In this document: positions 23,489-34,599 of the stretch, piece after piece
How positions within the stretch are numbered: position 1 is the first letter of the stretch
Layout: each line of letters opens with the position of its first letter
Notes under the pieces: generated by a model
Databases searched by the model: none
The model's input: only the letters and a program-made list of their open reading frames with translations
Told to the model about the DNA's origin: nothing
Made by a program: the position numbers and the translations under genes
From: Ailurus styani
Lineage: Eukaryota > Chordata > Mammalia > Carnivora > Ailuridae
NCBI GenBank assembly: GCA_002007465.1
Contig: LNAC01000136.1
Span: 3,268,284 to 3,332,283 of the forward strand
Direction of reading: 5' to 3'
DNA: 64,000 bases

Positions 23489-24179
23489 CTGAAAGGGGAA
23501 GAGAGACATTTTGAGTTTCTTCCTTTTGCTCTCCTGTCTCTGTCCCCACCTCTCCCAGCATGACCTTGGGGTTTGAGGACCCTGGGAGGGGAGGGGGCCG
23601 CCCGCCACTATCTGCATGGCTTCCCGAAGTTTCTCCTGACTGAAAGGGCAGCCATCTACCACTGTTCGCTTTGTTTTTCTGAAACTGAAAAATATAACCA
23701 GGGATCAGAAGTTTTCTAAACTCTTAGTTCACTGCTTTCTCCTTCTTAAACTTGACCTGGTTATTAAGTTGACTCAAAAATCCCTTGATTCTGTGGCTTT
23801 GGTTTTCTTATTTTGCACTTCCAACACTAGGTCACTGAGAGCTGTCCCACAGCCTTATTTCAACAGCATTTTAAGTAAATAAATAAAGCAAAACTGGAAA
23901 GAGTGGCAGCGGCTTTACACATGACGTGGCTGGATGTTTACTTGTGAAAATGTCAACAGTGACAATATTTATTGAGCGTACTCTGCATGATCACAAAAAT
24001 AATAAAAGTTGTTGACACAAGTTATGATAAATTAATGACACGAATAATTTCACTAATACAACAAAATTAATACATGGAGAAATCAGAGGAAAATGATAAA
24101 AACAGGTGGCTACTATGACTTCAATACAAGCAAAATAATTTCATGGAAATGAAGACATCTGGGCTGATTTTGAAGATGG

Positions 24180-24450
24180 TGTATGATGAGATTAGGCTGA
24201 TGTGAAGGGCAAGGGCATTTCTGCCAGCAGAATGGAACAGAAGAGGTCTGGAGTGACAGTGACTCGTGCTCAAGGGGACAGACAACTTCGCTCTACTGGA
24301 AACGCGGTTGGTAGAGGGAGTGATAGATTATGGAGCTCCTGGGAGTTAGAAGAATTGTCACCTGATACCGCTGGCCATAGGGATTCAAGGAAGGGAACAG
24401 GGTGAAGACATGATGGAAGTGGTGGTTTGGGTCTCTTAGAAAGGTGGGTT
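24180..24450 (+). mobile_element. L2-like fragment, weak
   Basis: GGCTGATGTGAAGGGCAAGGGCATTTCTGCCAGCAGAATGG and GGGAACAGGGTGAAGACATGATGGAAGTGG resemble L2 3' sequence. The assignment is from general appearance only. Confidence 0.35.
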
Positions 24451-24834
24451 CAGCCAGTTAACCAAAAATCAGCAGAAGACCAATTAAAAGGCTATTTCCA
24501 AACCTGGTGTTAGGACATGAAAGTGTGAATTACATCAGTGGCAGGAGAAATGGAGAGGAAGAAGCAAATAGCTTAATCGGGATCAATGAAAGAAAGGACA
24601 GAGGTAGAAATTGATGGAAAATCAAAAGTGACTTCTAGCTTCACCCTTGAGGGTCAGGTTCAACAGCAGGTTTGACACAAATGGGGCTGATGGTAAGACA
24701 ACTACTTTGTGGAATATGGTGGGGCATGGGATTTCCAACTCGCCTGTGTGCACGGGTAGGCACCTGTAGATAGAACCTTTTGGAAAGATGATTTTAAGTC
24801 ATCAGCACTGAGGTTATGGATGAATCCATGAGAT

Positions 24835-24960
24835 AAACTTTATTTAGAATGTAGTAATTCCTATGTCTCTGGTAGTATTCTAAGTGTTGTTAAAATTGTA
24901 CACACCAGTAAGAGCTGCTATTCCTGTTCCCAATTTAAAATAATTATGTAAAATATGCCT
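24835..24960 (-). mobile_element. MIR-like fragment
   Basis: CCTATGTCTCTGGTAGTATTCTAAGTGTTG ... GTAAGAGCTGCTATTCCTGTTCCC follows the MIR complement order. Confidence 0.5.
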
Positions 24961-25619
24961 TAAAATGCTTTGTACATCAATCTGCCATTTGGATGCTTTT
25001 CTACAGTTTCTCACCCTGGAATATACAAAACAGATAAATGTAAGACATAACCCTCCTTTTCTTATTGTTTTACATTTTTTAAAAAAGAATACTTAGGTTT
25101 AGGAGAGCATATTCAATATTTTGAAGTATTTCAAAGTTCGAGTCATCTTTATAAGCAAAAAATTCAGCGTGACGGCCCTGTTTTTCATATGAGAAAACCG
25201 AGGATCCAAGTGGCTAACGATGCCCTTGAGTTGACTTGGGAGATGACAACGAGAAATAAGCCAATTTTCCCAATACTTTGTTCAGTGCCCCTTTCTCTGC
25301 TTACCACAGGGATAACAATATGGATACACTGTTGAATTCTTATATTATTCCAATAGCACCAGCTAAAGAGATAATAAGAACATCAGGAGATGAGACAAAG
25401 TCAACTAAAATAGCTATTAGCCTCAGTACTTATATTGGTTGTTTCATCAGCCTCAAATGAGATGAACTGGTATTCGTTTTCAAGGTTTTGTGACATAGGG
25501 AAAAAAATGTGAGATGTGATGTAATTCTATTCTCTTTTCCTGGATTCCTGTCCCTAATCTGTTAATGACTGGGTCCACGGCAAAGATCAAATTCTTATTT
25601 TGTTCTTTGGTTTATAAAG

Positions 25620-25725
25620 TTTAACTGACAAACGTCATTGATTTGTGAGGATTAAAGGAGATATTTTATGTAGAAGGGCCTTGCAAATAGTGAAGAGCTA
25701 CAAAATGTCAGTCTTCATCAGCATC
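25620..25725 (+). mobile_element. MIR tail fragment
   Basis: TTGTGAGGATTAAAGGAGATATTTTATGTAGAAGGGCCTTGCAAATAGTGAAGAG matches the 3' half of MIR. Confidence 0.5.
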
Positions 25726-26509
25726 AGAATTACTGTTAGCTGGTATTTCTAATGCTTTTGGACAAGAATTATGACAGACCACGTTACTATTCCTCTATTA
25801 AAAATCTTATTTAAAAAACTTAAATGAATGACACTATGTATTATTTGCACTTGTTTTTTTTTAGTGATAACCTTTCAAACGGGATTCTTTGTAATGATTA
25901 CAAAATTGACTAAAAATAACAGGTATCCACTGTACAGTTGTTAGGCATATATGATATGAAGTCGGAGGCACTCTTTGCATAAATTACTCCCCAGGGAGTA
26001 ACTTACACATGGGGAGAATCTGCTTCAATAAATTCTTAATTATAAAATGATCTAACTCTAAAGGAAATGAAAATAGAGGTAATTTGCCCCCTAGGGTGTG
26101 AGAAGATGTTCTTGAAAGCCACAAAGGTTATCTTATACAACTTGTAAAATACAAATGGGATAAGGAATGACGCGAGAGAGCATCTGCATATTTATACATA
26201 TTTATTATCCCAGCTCAACATGTAATCCTGAAGAACCATAAACATTTTAACGGTATTTTTAAAGAGAAAGAAAAGGATATATATATGTGTTGCTATGTGT
26301 GGGAAGGGATTATCAATTGGGAAAACCTAGGACCGTTTTTACCTATCACGGCAGAACAGGGCATCTGGGGTGTCTTATAGGTAAAGATAAATTTAAATAA
26401 TTTAAAGGACTAATCCTTTTCCTTTGCCCTCATTTAAAATAAACTACTTCTGAGCTACAACATCACAGCTCATACTATATATTTTATAAAGCGTGTCTTC
26501 AAGGCAGAG

Positions 26510-26745
26510 CATTTCAGGCGCTGATTAGGACGGCATACGACAATACTGCTCCGGTGGACACTTCCGAATGGCTCGCCAGTCCCCCCGCCACCATCTTGTA
26601 GGCAGTTATCCTGCAGTGACTGCAGACCTGCTGACATGCTATTTATCATGGTTCCAAGCTGAACATCTAGGGAGGATGTGGTGGCTTGGACCACACCAGC
26701 GGGGACAGTGAAGCGCTCTAAGGTAACTGAGCGGGGAGTTTAACT
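26510..26745 (-). other. Unexplained CpG-containing open block
   Basis: A 230-bp block richer in CpG and GC than the surrounding intron. The minus strand is open through it, reading ...LERFTVPAGVVQATTSSLDV... to ...VVCRPNQRLKCSALKTRF. An acceptor-like CTCCCCGCTCAG precedes the open frame at about 26731-26742. No clear donor follows and I recognise no family. It could be an ancient transposon or processed-gene relic, a conserved enhancer, or chance. Confidence 0.3.
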
Positions 26746-27605
26746 TTCCTACTTTGGTGTGACTCACGGGTTAATTCAGCAATAGCGTTCTCTGAGAGAC
26801 GAACACAGAGGAGCCCAAATGCCCTGAGAGCTGCCTTGAGATGGGCTCATTTCACAGTGTTCCCGTTTCTTCTATCTCCTGCTCACTTCCGTTTTCTTAT
26901 TGGCAATCCTCTGTGGAGACTTAAGTTACAATTTTATTTACCAGCTAGATCTTTTTGTTTAGAAAAGCAATCCTAGATAGTATTTCGGAAATGATGTTCG
27001 TACAATAGCAAAGAATATCACAAAATATTTGAAAGAAGTTGATGTCTTACCTTATGTAAGATCACGTTATGAAGTACAATTAGTTTAACACCCCCTGATT
27101 CGGCAGGCAGGTCCTAGTCAACAATCATAAACTAGTCACAGTTTGTCTCTTGAGGATGGCAGTTTCCTCCTCTCCCTCCTCCCCCTCCCCCAGCACCTCC
27201 TGAAGGCTCTCCCTTGCTTAGAGCCCCTTACTACAGCATCGCAGAGTCACTGTGTGTTCAGTGCTTCCTGATGATCAAAATGTACGTGTCTTTTGTTCTG
27301 CTCCCTCAGAACCCCCTGCTGCTGAAGGCAGGTGTGAAGTTGGATTAACTAATCCAGGTGAATGCATACACCAGGAAATGCATCACTTTGATGCATCGAA
27401 ATACCTTCATTCTTAAAAGAATCCACCAGGAACGGTAGTAATAGTGGACTGTTCAGGTAGTGTCTGGTTGAAGGAAACATTTTTACTCCCTATGTTCTGG
27501 TAGCTCTCAATTCCCCATTCCATCTCCTACAACTCAACCTGGCCATTTTTATTGACTGGGCATTTTAATTAAGTCCATGGAGGAAAGGGTCCAGGTAATA
27601 CTTTT

Positions 27606-27783
27606 AAAAAAAAATTATTTGACAGAGAGGGAGAGAGAACACAAGTAGGGGGAATGGCAGCCAGAGCGAGAGGGAGAACCAGGCTCCCCACTCAGCAGAG
27701 AGCCTGAGGCGGGGCTTGTTTCCAGGACCATCATGACCTGAGCCAAAGGCAGATGTTTAACTGACTGAGTCACCCAGGTGCCC
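27606..27783 (-). mobile_element. CAN-SINE
   Basis: Reverse copy flanked by TAATACTTTT (27596-27605) and TAGTACTTTT (27784-27793). Confidence 0.92.
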
Positions 27784-27898
27784 TAGTACTTTTTTTTTTT
27801 AATTTTCTACTAAGACCAAAAGATAATTTGTATAACTCCTAAAAGCAGTAGTCTTAATTTTCTTTCTTTCATTCCTTTTATAAAAAAGGCTTTAAGCA

Positions 27899-28048
27899 GG
27901 GGTGCCTGGGTGGCTCAGTTGGTTAAATATTTGCCTTTGGTTCAGGTCATGATCTCAGGGTCCTGGGATTGAGCCCCACATCAGCTCTCTGCTCAGCGGG
28001 GAGTCTGCCTCCCCCCCTGGCCCCCCCCATAAATAAATTCTTAAAAAA
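27899..28048 (+). mobile_element. CAN-SINE, shortened
   Basis: Forward copy whose pyrimidine-rich body is cut down to a C-rich run before ATAAATAAATTCTT. AAAAAGGCTTTAAGCA flanks both sides. Confidence 0.93.
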
Positions 28049-28351
28049 AAAAAAAGGCTTTAAGCAATACTGATCTCCCACATTTGGGGTGAGGAGAAGT
28101 AATCAGAATCTTGTGATTGGGGTGGATATATATTTTGGAATAGGTCCCCAAGTGATTCTGCTAAAGGAAGGCTCCCATTTAGGATTAAATGAGTCAATTT
28201 GTGAACTAGGAATTCTCTGTAGTATGTGAACTGCCTGCAAAGGAAATAAAGCCCAGGGATAACCCGAAATTATGAAGAAGTGACCAAGAAGTCTCTGTTT
28301 GCTGACCTTTGGTTTGGGCTATACTTTTAGCATCTTTTGTTTTCTGCTTTT

Positions 28352-28527
28352 TTTTTTCTTTTTAAAAAGATTTGAGGGGGATGGAGCAGAGAGAGAGGGA
28401 GAATCTCAAGCAGACATCCCAGTGAGTGTGGAGTCAGAGGTGGGGCTTGATCCCAGGACCCTGAGATCATGATCTGAGCTGAAATCAAGAGTTGGATCCC
28501 CAATGGACTGAGCCACCAGGCACCCCC
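28352..28527 (-). mobile_element. Older CAN-SINE
   Basis: Diverged reverse copy containing GATCCCAGGACCCTGAGATCATGATCTGAGC and ending GAGCCACCAGGCACCCCC. Confidence 0.88.
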
Positions 28528-29754
28528 ATTTTTCTTTTCTCAGAGGGAAATAAGAAGCATTTGCCCTGTCTACAATAACTTCCATTCCCAGGTACTGGGT
28601 TTGCCCCTCAGTGTCTGTTTCTCAGAATTTTACAGTTATGCTAAAAGTGGGAAGGGCAGGAAAAATTCTTACTGAATGAAGCACAATTGGCACATACAAA
28701 ACTTCCAGTAAGGATGACTCTTTTGGTTAAAATTCCTTTTGCACGTGGTCTCAGTAGCGGTGTAAGTTGTAGCTCACCTATCATTTGTGGCAAGTCCAAA
28801 TTAAAATCCCTGTTCGTAGTCTCTCCCTTTCTCACTGGCAGACTGGTAAGTTTCTACCTCTATTAGGCATACGATCTTCTGATGTTACATAAGAGCAAAC
28901 CTACAGGATAAAGCAAGTATTTCTAAGATCTGGTTTCACTGTAACTTTGATTTATCAGAAAAGAGCGGAAGTGTGGAAAAATGAGACCCTCAGGAAAAAA
29001 GCAGAAGTCTTTGAGCTTTTATATCATGCTATGTAGGGACTCTAAAAGATTCCTGCCATTGGATCAGGTATGCGTTCATGTGTGTCTCGTCGGGGCACAC
29101 AGCATCTTTAATCCCAGCTTCCTGCTTAAATACCAAATATAGCACATGCAATTCAGTACACTCTAATTCCTACTAGAATTCCTCCATCGGCATTTGGATC
29201 TCCCTTTCTTCCCCTTTCTTCTTAAACTCTCCTCTGTAATATTCTGGTGGTAGGCTGTGTGAGCCTTTGGTTCCATTCAGTTTAGACAGACAGCTTCTGA
29301 ATGACCTACAGTAACATTTTTATATTATTATATCCATTAACTACATGTCATTGGGAGGGGAAGTAAGAAAAAAATTACTATCACATGAGAATGGCAAAAA
29401 ATGATTTTTTTTAAAGGCCTGATTTATAGGATTATCTTGAAGGGGGATGATGTATCTTCCAGAGGAACATTCAGCCCTCAAGAGTTGCTTGCCTCCTCTA
29501 ACTCCTCAGAAGATTGAAACAACAGAGAATGCGGATGAGACCAACAAAGGACAGTAGCAGCAATTAGTATTATCAATAGCAATTACTGATAGTAAGTTAA
29601 ATATCCCCCTTGGAAGTCATAGTGGTTTTAAGCTCATTACTTATGAATTGATTCCCATTAACTACATCCTGTCCTATCAAAGTTTTAATTATAACAAGAT
29701 AATGTGTGTGTAGGACCTGACATCATTCAGGATGAGAGCAGTAACGTCTTTGGT

Positions 29755-29912
29755 GACCACCCACAGTGTGGTCCGCACACCAGAGGCACTGGCATGACCT
29801 GGGGGCATGTTAGACATCCTCAAATCAAGACTAACCCAAGACCAACTGAATCAGAATTTGCATTTTAACAAGCTCCCTAGGACAGCATTCAGGTTTGAGA
29901 AGAACTGCTCCA
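29755..29912 (+). mobile_element. MER5-type hAT DNA transposon
   Basis: CACAGTGTGGTCCGCACACCAG..., ACTGAATCAGAATTTGCATTTTAACAAGCTCCCTAGG and GGTTTGAGAAGAACTGCTC follow MER5A order. Confidence 0.8.
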
Positions 29913-30334
29913 TGATGTTCAGGTAATTACAGTTGTAGCTACTCTGAGAACTAATGGAATTTTTAATTTCCCTGGCATTAAGAAAAATTAAAAACTTTAC
30001 AGGATTCAGGAAAAGCAGTTTCTGCTGTTGTCTGTTAGGTATTTCTCTTTTGTTCAAAGGGCAGTAGGAAGGACACTCGGAGGGTTTGTTACAAAAAACC
30101 CTGGTCATTAACTGACAAGGCAGAAGAAAGAGAAGCCAGTGTATTACCAGAAACATCTTGCATTACTGTAATTAACACCTGGTGTACTGGGTTTCTTTTA
30201 CAGATTTTAACGATTGTCAGCTGGGTCTACATCTCTTCACATTGTAACCCTGTGTGGCAGTATGTCCTGCCCCTTCTGTGGACCTGCTCTTGGGGTCTGA
30301 TCACTAGCTCACTGTCTGGATACTCTGCAAACAA

Positions 30335-30395
30335 AACAAAAACAAAACAAAAACCCAACCCCCCCCCCCAAAAAAACAAAACAAAACACCTTTCG
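30335..30395. repeat. Low-complexity CAAAA / poly(C) tract
   Basis: (CAAAA)n-like sequence, then an 11-base C run, then more AAAAC units. Confidence 0.85.
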
Positions 30396-30639
30396 AGGAG
30401 ATTTTGAAAAGTAGTTTTCCTATTTTAAATTTTTAATTACACAAAGTTTTCTTTTGGTGGAGATAAGAAGGTCAAACAATATCTGCAAAGAGATTAACTC
30501 ATTTCAGCTCTCCACGGTAATTCTGAAGAGGATACCTTTGGAAAGCTACCCCATCTGGTGGAGCCATATTCATTAACAAAGAGCTCAGCAGTCATGATGG
30601 CTTCTCATTGCATTCCTCCCGTCTATTATCATGCTGTCC

Positions 30640-30802
30640 TGAGCCCGGCTACTCAAAGTGTGGTCCCTCGCCAGCAGCATTGCATTTCCTGGGTGCTTGC
30701 TAGACATTCAGGCCTTAGCTTCTACCTTAGACCAAGATAATCAGACTCTGCATTGTAACGTCTCTGGGATTCATGTGCACAGTGAAATTTGAGAGGTTCT
30801 GG
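30640..30802 (+). mobile_element. MER5-type hAT DNA transposon
   Basis: CTACTCAAAGTGTGGTCCCTCGCCAGCAGCATTGC ... AATCAGACTCTGCATTGTAACG ... TGAAATTTGAGAGGTTCTGG. Confidence 0.8.
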
Positions 30803-30907
30803 AAAAAAGAAAGAGAAGATATTGTACAATTTAACTCTCAGAATGTCTACCCCCAAACCACAACTCTGTGTGGAGAATTTCATCTTAAAAAAAAAAAAAA
30901 AAAGACA

Positions 30908-31010
30908 TGGGGCACTTGGCTGGCTCAGTTGGAAGAGCATGTAACTCCAGATAGGAGGATCATGCATTTGATTCCCACGTGGAGTGCAGAGATAAATAAA
31001 TTTTAAAAAA
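30908..31010 (+). mobile_element. Short tRNA-Lys-type CAN-SINE (old subfamily)
   Basis: GGGGCACTTGGCTGGCTCAGTTGGAAGAGCATGTAACTCC ... TGATTCCCACGTGGAGTGCAGAGATAAATAAA. Preceded by an A-run. Confidence 0.85.
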
Positions 31011-32171
31011 CTAAGATGTATTCCTGATAGCTCATTTTTTCCATTTTAAAAAGAAAACAGCCATTATTTTGCTTCAGTGAAAAACTAGTCTCTCTGCAGT
31101 GCCTTCTTTTGTTGCTGAGCCTCTTTCTCTAGTCTTCATTTAGCTGAAACTTGAACAGAAAGCTCATGTTTATGCAGCACCCCCTTCACTGAAGGAGAAC
31201 AGGACCGGAGAACTCCACACACCAAGTCACACAGATGACTCAGAACAGGCAGACTTCATTCCCTTGGTAAAAATTCAAGAAGAGCAAAAACCCCTCTTTC
31301 CAGGAGATGAAAAAATACAGCTTTTCTATGTTAAAAATCAAATTGCATTAAGAGCATGAACAGACAAATTACAGACAGAAAGCAAATACTGGAAAACATA
31401 TATGTGACAGAGGACTTCTATCCAAAATATTCAAAGTTTTCAAAACTCAAAAAAATGGCCCAAAGACCAGAACAGACACCACAGCAATGATGTATGGAGT
31501 CTGTCAGCATTATGAGGAGATGCTCAACATCATATGACACTGGGAATTACAAATTAAAACAACAATGTGATGCCACTACACACTTACCAGAATGACTAAA
31601 ATCTAAAAAAAAAAACAAAACAAAATGATAATACCAAATGCTGGCAAGGATGCATAGCAAAAGGAATGCTTATTTGTTGCTGGTGGGAATGCAAAATGGG
31701 ACAGCAGCTTTGGAAGGCAGTCTGGCAGTTTCTTATAAAACTACATGATCTGACCATATGATCCAGCAACTGAACTGACAACTTATATCCACACAAAAAC
31801 CTTTGCATCAATGTTTATGGCCACTTTATTCATACTTGCTCCACAAATGAGATATCCTTTAATAGGTGAGTGGATAAACCAACTATGGTGCATCCAGACA
31901 AGGAGTATCATTCAGTGATAAAAAGAAGGGAGCTATGAAGCCATGAAAAGACATGGCAGAATCACATATGTTTAAGGTAAGTGACAGAAGGCAGTATAAT
32001 TCCAACCATATGACATTTTGAAAAAGGCAAAATAGAGACAGTTAAAAAAAAAAATCAGTGGTTGCCACAGATTCAGGGGACGGAGGGGAATATAAATAGG
32101 TAAAACAAAGAATTGTTAGATTAGTGAAATTATTCTGCATGATATAATGATCCGTAAATGTCTATGCACTG

Positions 32172-32338
32172 GGGTGCCTGGGTGGCTCAGTGGGTTAAAG
32201 CCTCTGCCTTCAGCTCAGGCCCTGGGATTGAGCCCCTCATCAGGCTCCCTGCTCAGTGGGGAGCCTGCTTCCTCCTCTCTCTGCCTGCTTCTCTGCTTAC
32301 TTGTGATCTCTTTCAAGTAAATACAAAAAAAAAAAATT
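32172..32338 (+). mobile_element. CAN-SINE inserted in the old L1
   Basis: Carries the GTGGGTTAAAGCCTCTGCCTTC variant and lacks TCATGATCTCAGGG in the body. Flanked by TCTATGCACTGG and TCTATGCATTGG. Confidence 0.94.
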
Positions 32339-32429
32339 TCTATGCATTGGTCAAAACCCATAGAATGATACGACATAAAGAGTGAACCGGATATAAAGTA
32401 TGAACTATAGTTAACAGTGTATCAGTATG

Positions 32430-33618
32430 GGCTGCAGCAACTTCTTACTGGACTTGTCTCCATTCACAAGGGACACAAAGGCAAAAATGAACTATTGGGA
32501 CCTCAAGATAAAAAGCTTCTGCACAATGGAGCAAACAATCAACAAAACTAAAAGGCAACCTACAGAATGGGAGAAGGTATTTGCAAATGACATATCAGAT
32601 AAAGGGCTAGTATCCAAAGTCTATAAAGAACTTCTCAAACTCAACGCCCCAAAAATAAAAAATCCAGTCAAGAAATAGGCAGAAGCTATGAACAGACATT
32701 TCTTCAAAGAGGAGATACAAATGGAAAAAAAAAAAAAGACACATAAATGGCCTGTAGACACATGAAAAAAATGCTAAAATCACTCATCATCAGGGAAATA
32801 CAAATCAAAACCACAGTGAGAGGCCACCAGCCAGAATGGCTAAAATTAACAACTCAGGAAACAACAGATATCGGTGAGGATGAAGAGAAAGGGGAGCTCT
32901 CTGACACTGTTAGTTGGAACGCAAGCTGATGCAGCCACTCGGGAAAACAGTATAGAGGTTCCTCAAGAAGTCAAAATAGATCTACCCTATGAACCAGCAA
33001 TTGCACTATTAGGTATTTATCCTAAAGATACAAACATAGTGATTCAAAGGAGCACGTGCACCCCGATGTTTATAGCAGCAAGGTCCACTATAGCCAAACT
33101 ATGGACGGAACCCAGAGGCCCATTGACAGGTGAATGGATAAAGATGATGTGGTGTGTGTGTACATACATAGACACACACATATACATAAATACACACACA
33201 TATACACGATAGAATATAACTTGGCCATCAAAAAGAATGAAATGTTGCCATTTGCCATGATGAGGGTGGAACTAGAGCATTTTAAGCAAAGTCAGTCAAA
33301 GATAAATACCCTATGATTTCACTCATATGTGGAATTTAAGAAACAAAACTGAGGAAGGAAAAAACAGAATAATATAAAAACAGAGAGGGAGGCAAACCAA
33401 AAGAGACACCTGACTACAGGGAATAATCTGTGGTCGCTGGAGGGGAGCTGGGTGGGGGGAGGGGGTAACTGGGTGATGGGCATTAAGGGGGGCACTTGAT
33501 GTAATGAGCCACGGTGTTATATACAACTGATGAACCGCTAAATTCTACCCCAGAAACTAACAATACACTCTATGTTAAGTAACTTGAATATAAAATCTAA
33601 AAATAGTAAAAAAAAAAT
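32430..33618 (+). mobile_element. Younger 5'-truncated L1 inserted in the old L1
   Basis: The last part of ORF2 plus the 3' UTR, from GCAACTTCTTACTGGAC to AATATAAAATC and an A-tail. Includes AGACATTTCTTCAAAGAGGA and GCACTATTAGGTATTTATCC. TATCAGTAT is repeated at both ends (about 32420-32428 and 33619-33627). It contains a TG/CA and TA-rich expansion at 33150-33215. Frames are broken, so it is not active. Confidence 0.9.
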
Positions 33619-34560
33619 TATCAGTATTGGTTCATCAGTTGTAACAAATATATCACACTTATGCAAGATATTAATAATAGAGGAAATTGTACATGCAGGG
33701 GTGAGTAGATATATGGAACTCTATTCAACTATTCTGTACATATAAAAGTGCACTAAAATTTCTATTAATTATTAAAAATAATTGAATTTACACAAAAGCA
33801 CTTCTGATGGAGGTGGTGAGGATCCTCTGAGACAGCCCAACAAAGACAAGGAATATTTTAAAAATAATGAATTCAGCAAATATTTGTTTTCGGCCACAAA
33901 TACAAGCAAATCTAAGTTTCTGTCTTCAAAATGAATGCAATGATTGTACAGCTTCATAGAGGTCTAAATAATTTGAATGCAAGGCACACTGAGGGTGCTA
34001 GATGAACACGAAGTAGAAGATGTTGATTTCAAGTAGGGGAAACTGGGAAGGTTTGGGGGATGAGGCGGTTTTGAGCTAGGTCAGACAGTGAGCAGAACTT
34101 CAAGTGGTAAATAGGTAGGAAAATGGCAAAATTAAGATTGGTGACTAAAGATTGAAAGAGGAAAGTCCAATTAGGAGAGTCAAATTCTAGATGAGCTATT
34201 TAAACTTATCTTGGGGGCCTAGTTATTGGGGTTAAGTGAACAGAACAGAATGCTTTTACAACTATCATACAACTACACTTTCTATCTGTAGTCACATACA
34301 TCTGGTTGAACTACACGAAATTGCCACTTTTTTTGTGCAAGGAAGCACTCACGATTGGCAATTTCATGTGGCTCATGCAGTATGGCTCAGTGCTCTAAGA
34401 GGTGGTTTGTACATTACCTTCTTTTCAACAATACTTGGCAAGACCAGTTAACAGGGACATACATGATAAATATGAACATCAAGACATCCTATTATGTATC
34501 TGAAGATAGAAAATTCAAAGGTTGGAAAATGAACACTAATTAAATACAGATAGACAGAAA

Positions 34561-34561
<1 letters not shown>

Positions 34562-34597
<36 letters not shown>
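34562..34597. repeat. (CA)n microsatellite
   Basis: About 18 uninterrupted AC units. Confidence 0.97.

Positions 34598-34599
<2 letters not shown>

Larger units (their letters stand above)
31285..33785 (+). mobile_element. Ancient L1 (L1MA/L1MB-like) 3' portion, interrupted twice
   Basis: L1 ORF2/3' UTR vocabulary is present in three pieces (about 31285-32160, 32339-32420, 33622-33785), for example GGTGGGAATGCAAAATGGGACAGC and ATCAGTGGTTGCCACAGATTCAGGGG. The final piece TATCAGTATTGGTTCATCAGTTGTAACAAAT continues the first copy after the younger insert. All open frames are broken. Confidence 0.85.

Noticed and set aside
32427..33316. Chain of plus-strand frames with reverse-transcriptase C-terminal-like peptides
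   Set aside because: They are broken pieces of a 5'-truncated L1 ORF2 and have no coding capacity as genes.
34562..34597. Short regular repeats that could be mistaken for a CRISPR array or satellite (also 50741-50785 and 60146-60189)
   Set aside because: They are pure CA dinucleotide microsatellites without spacers.
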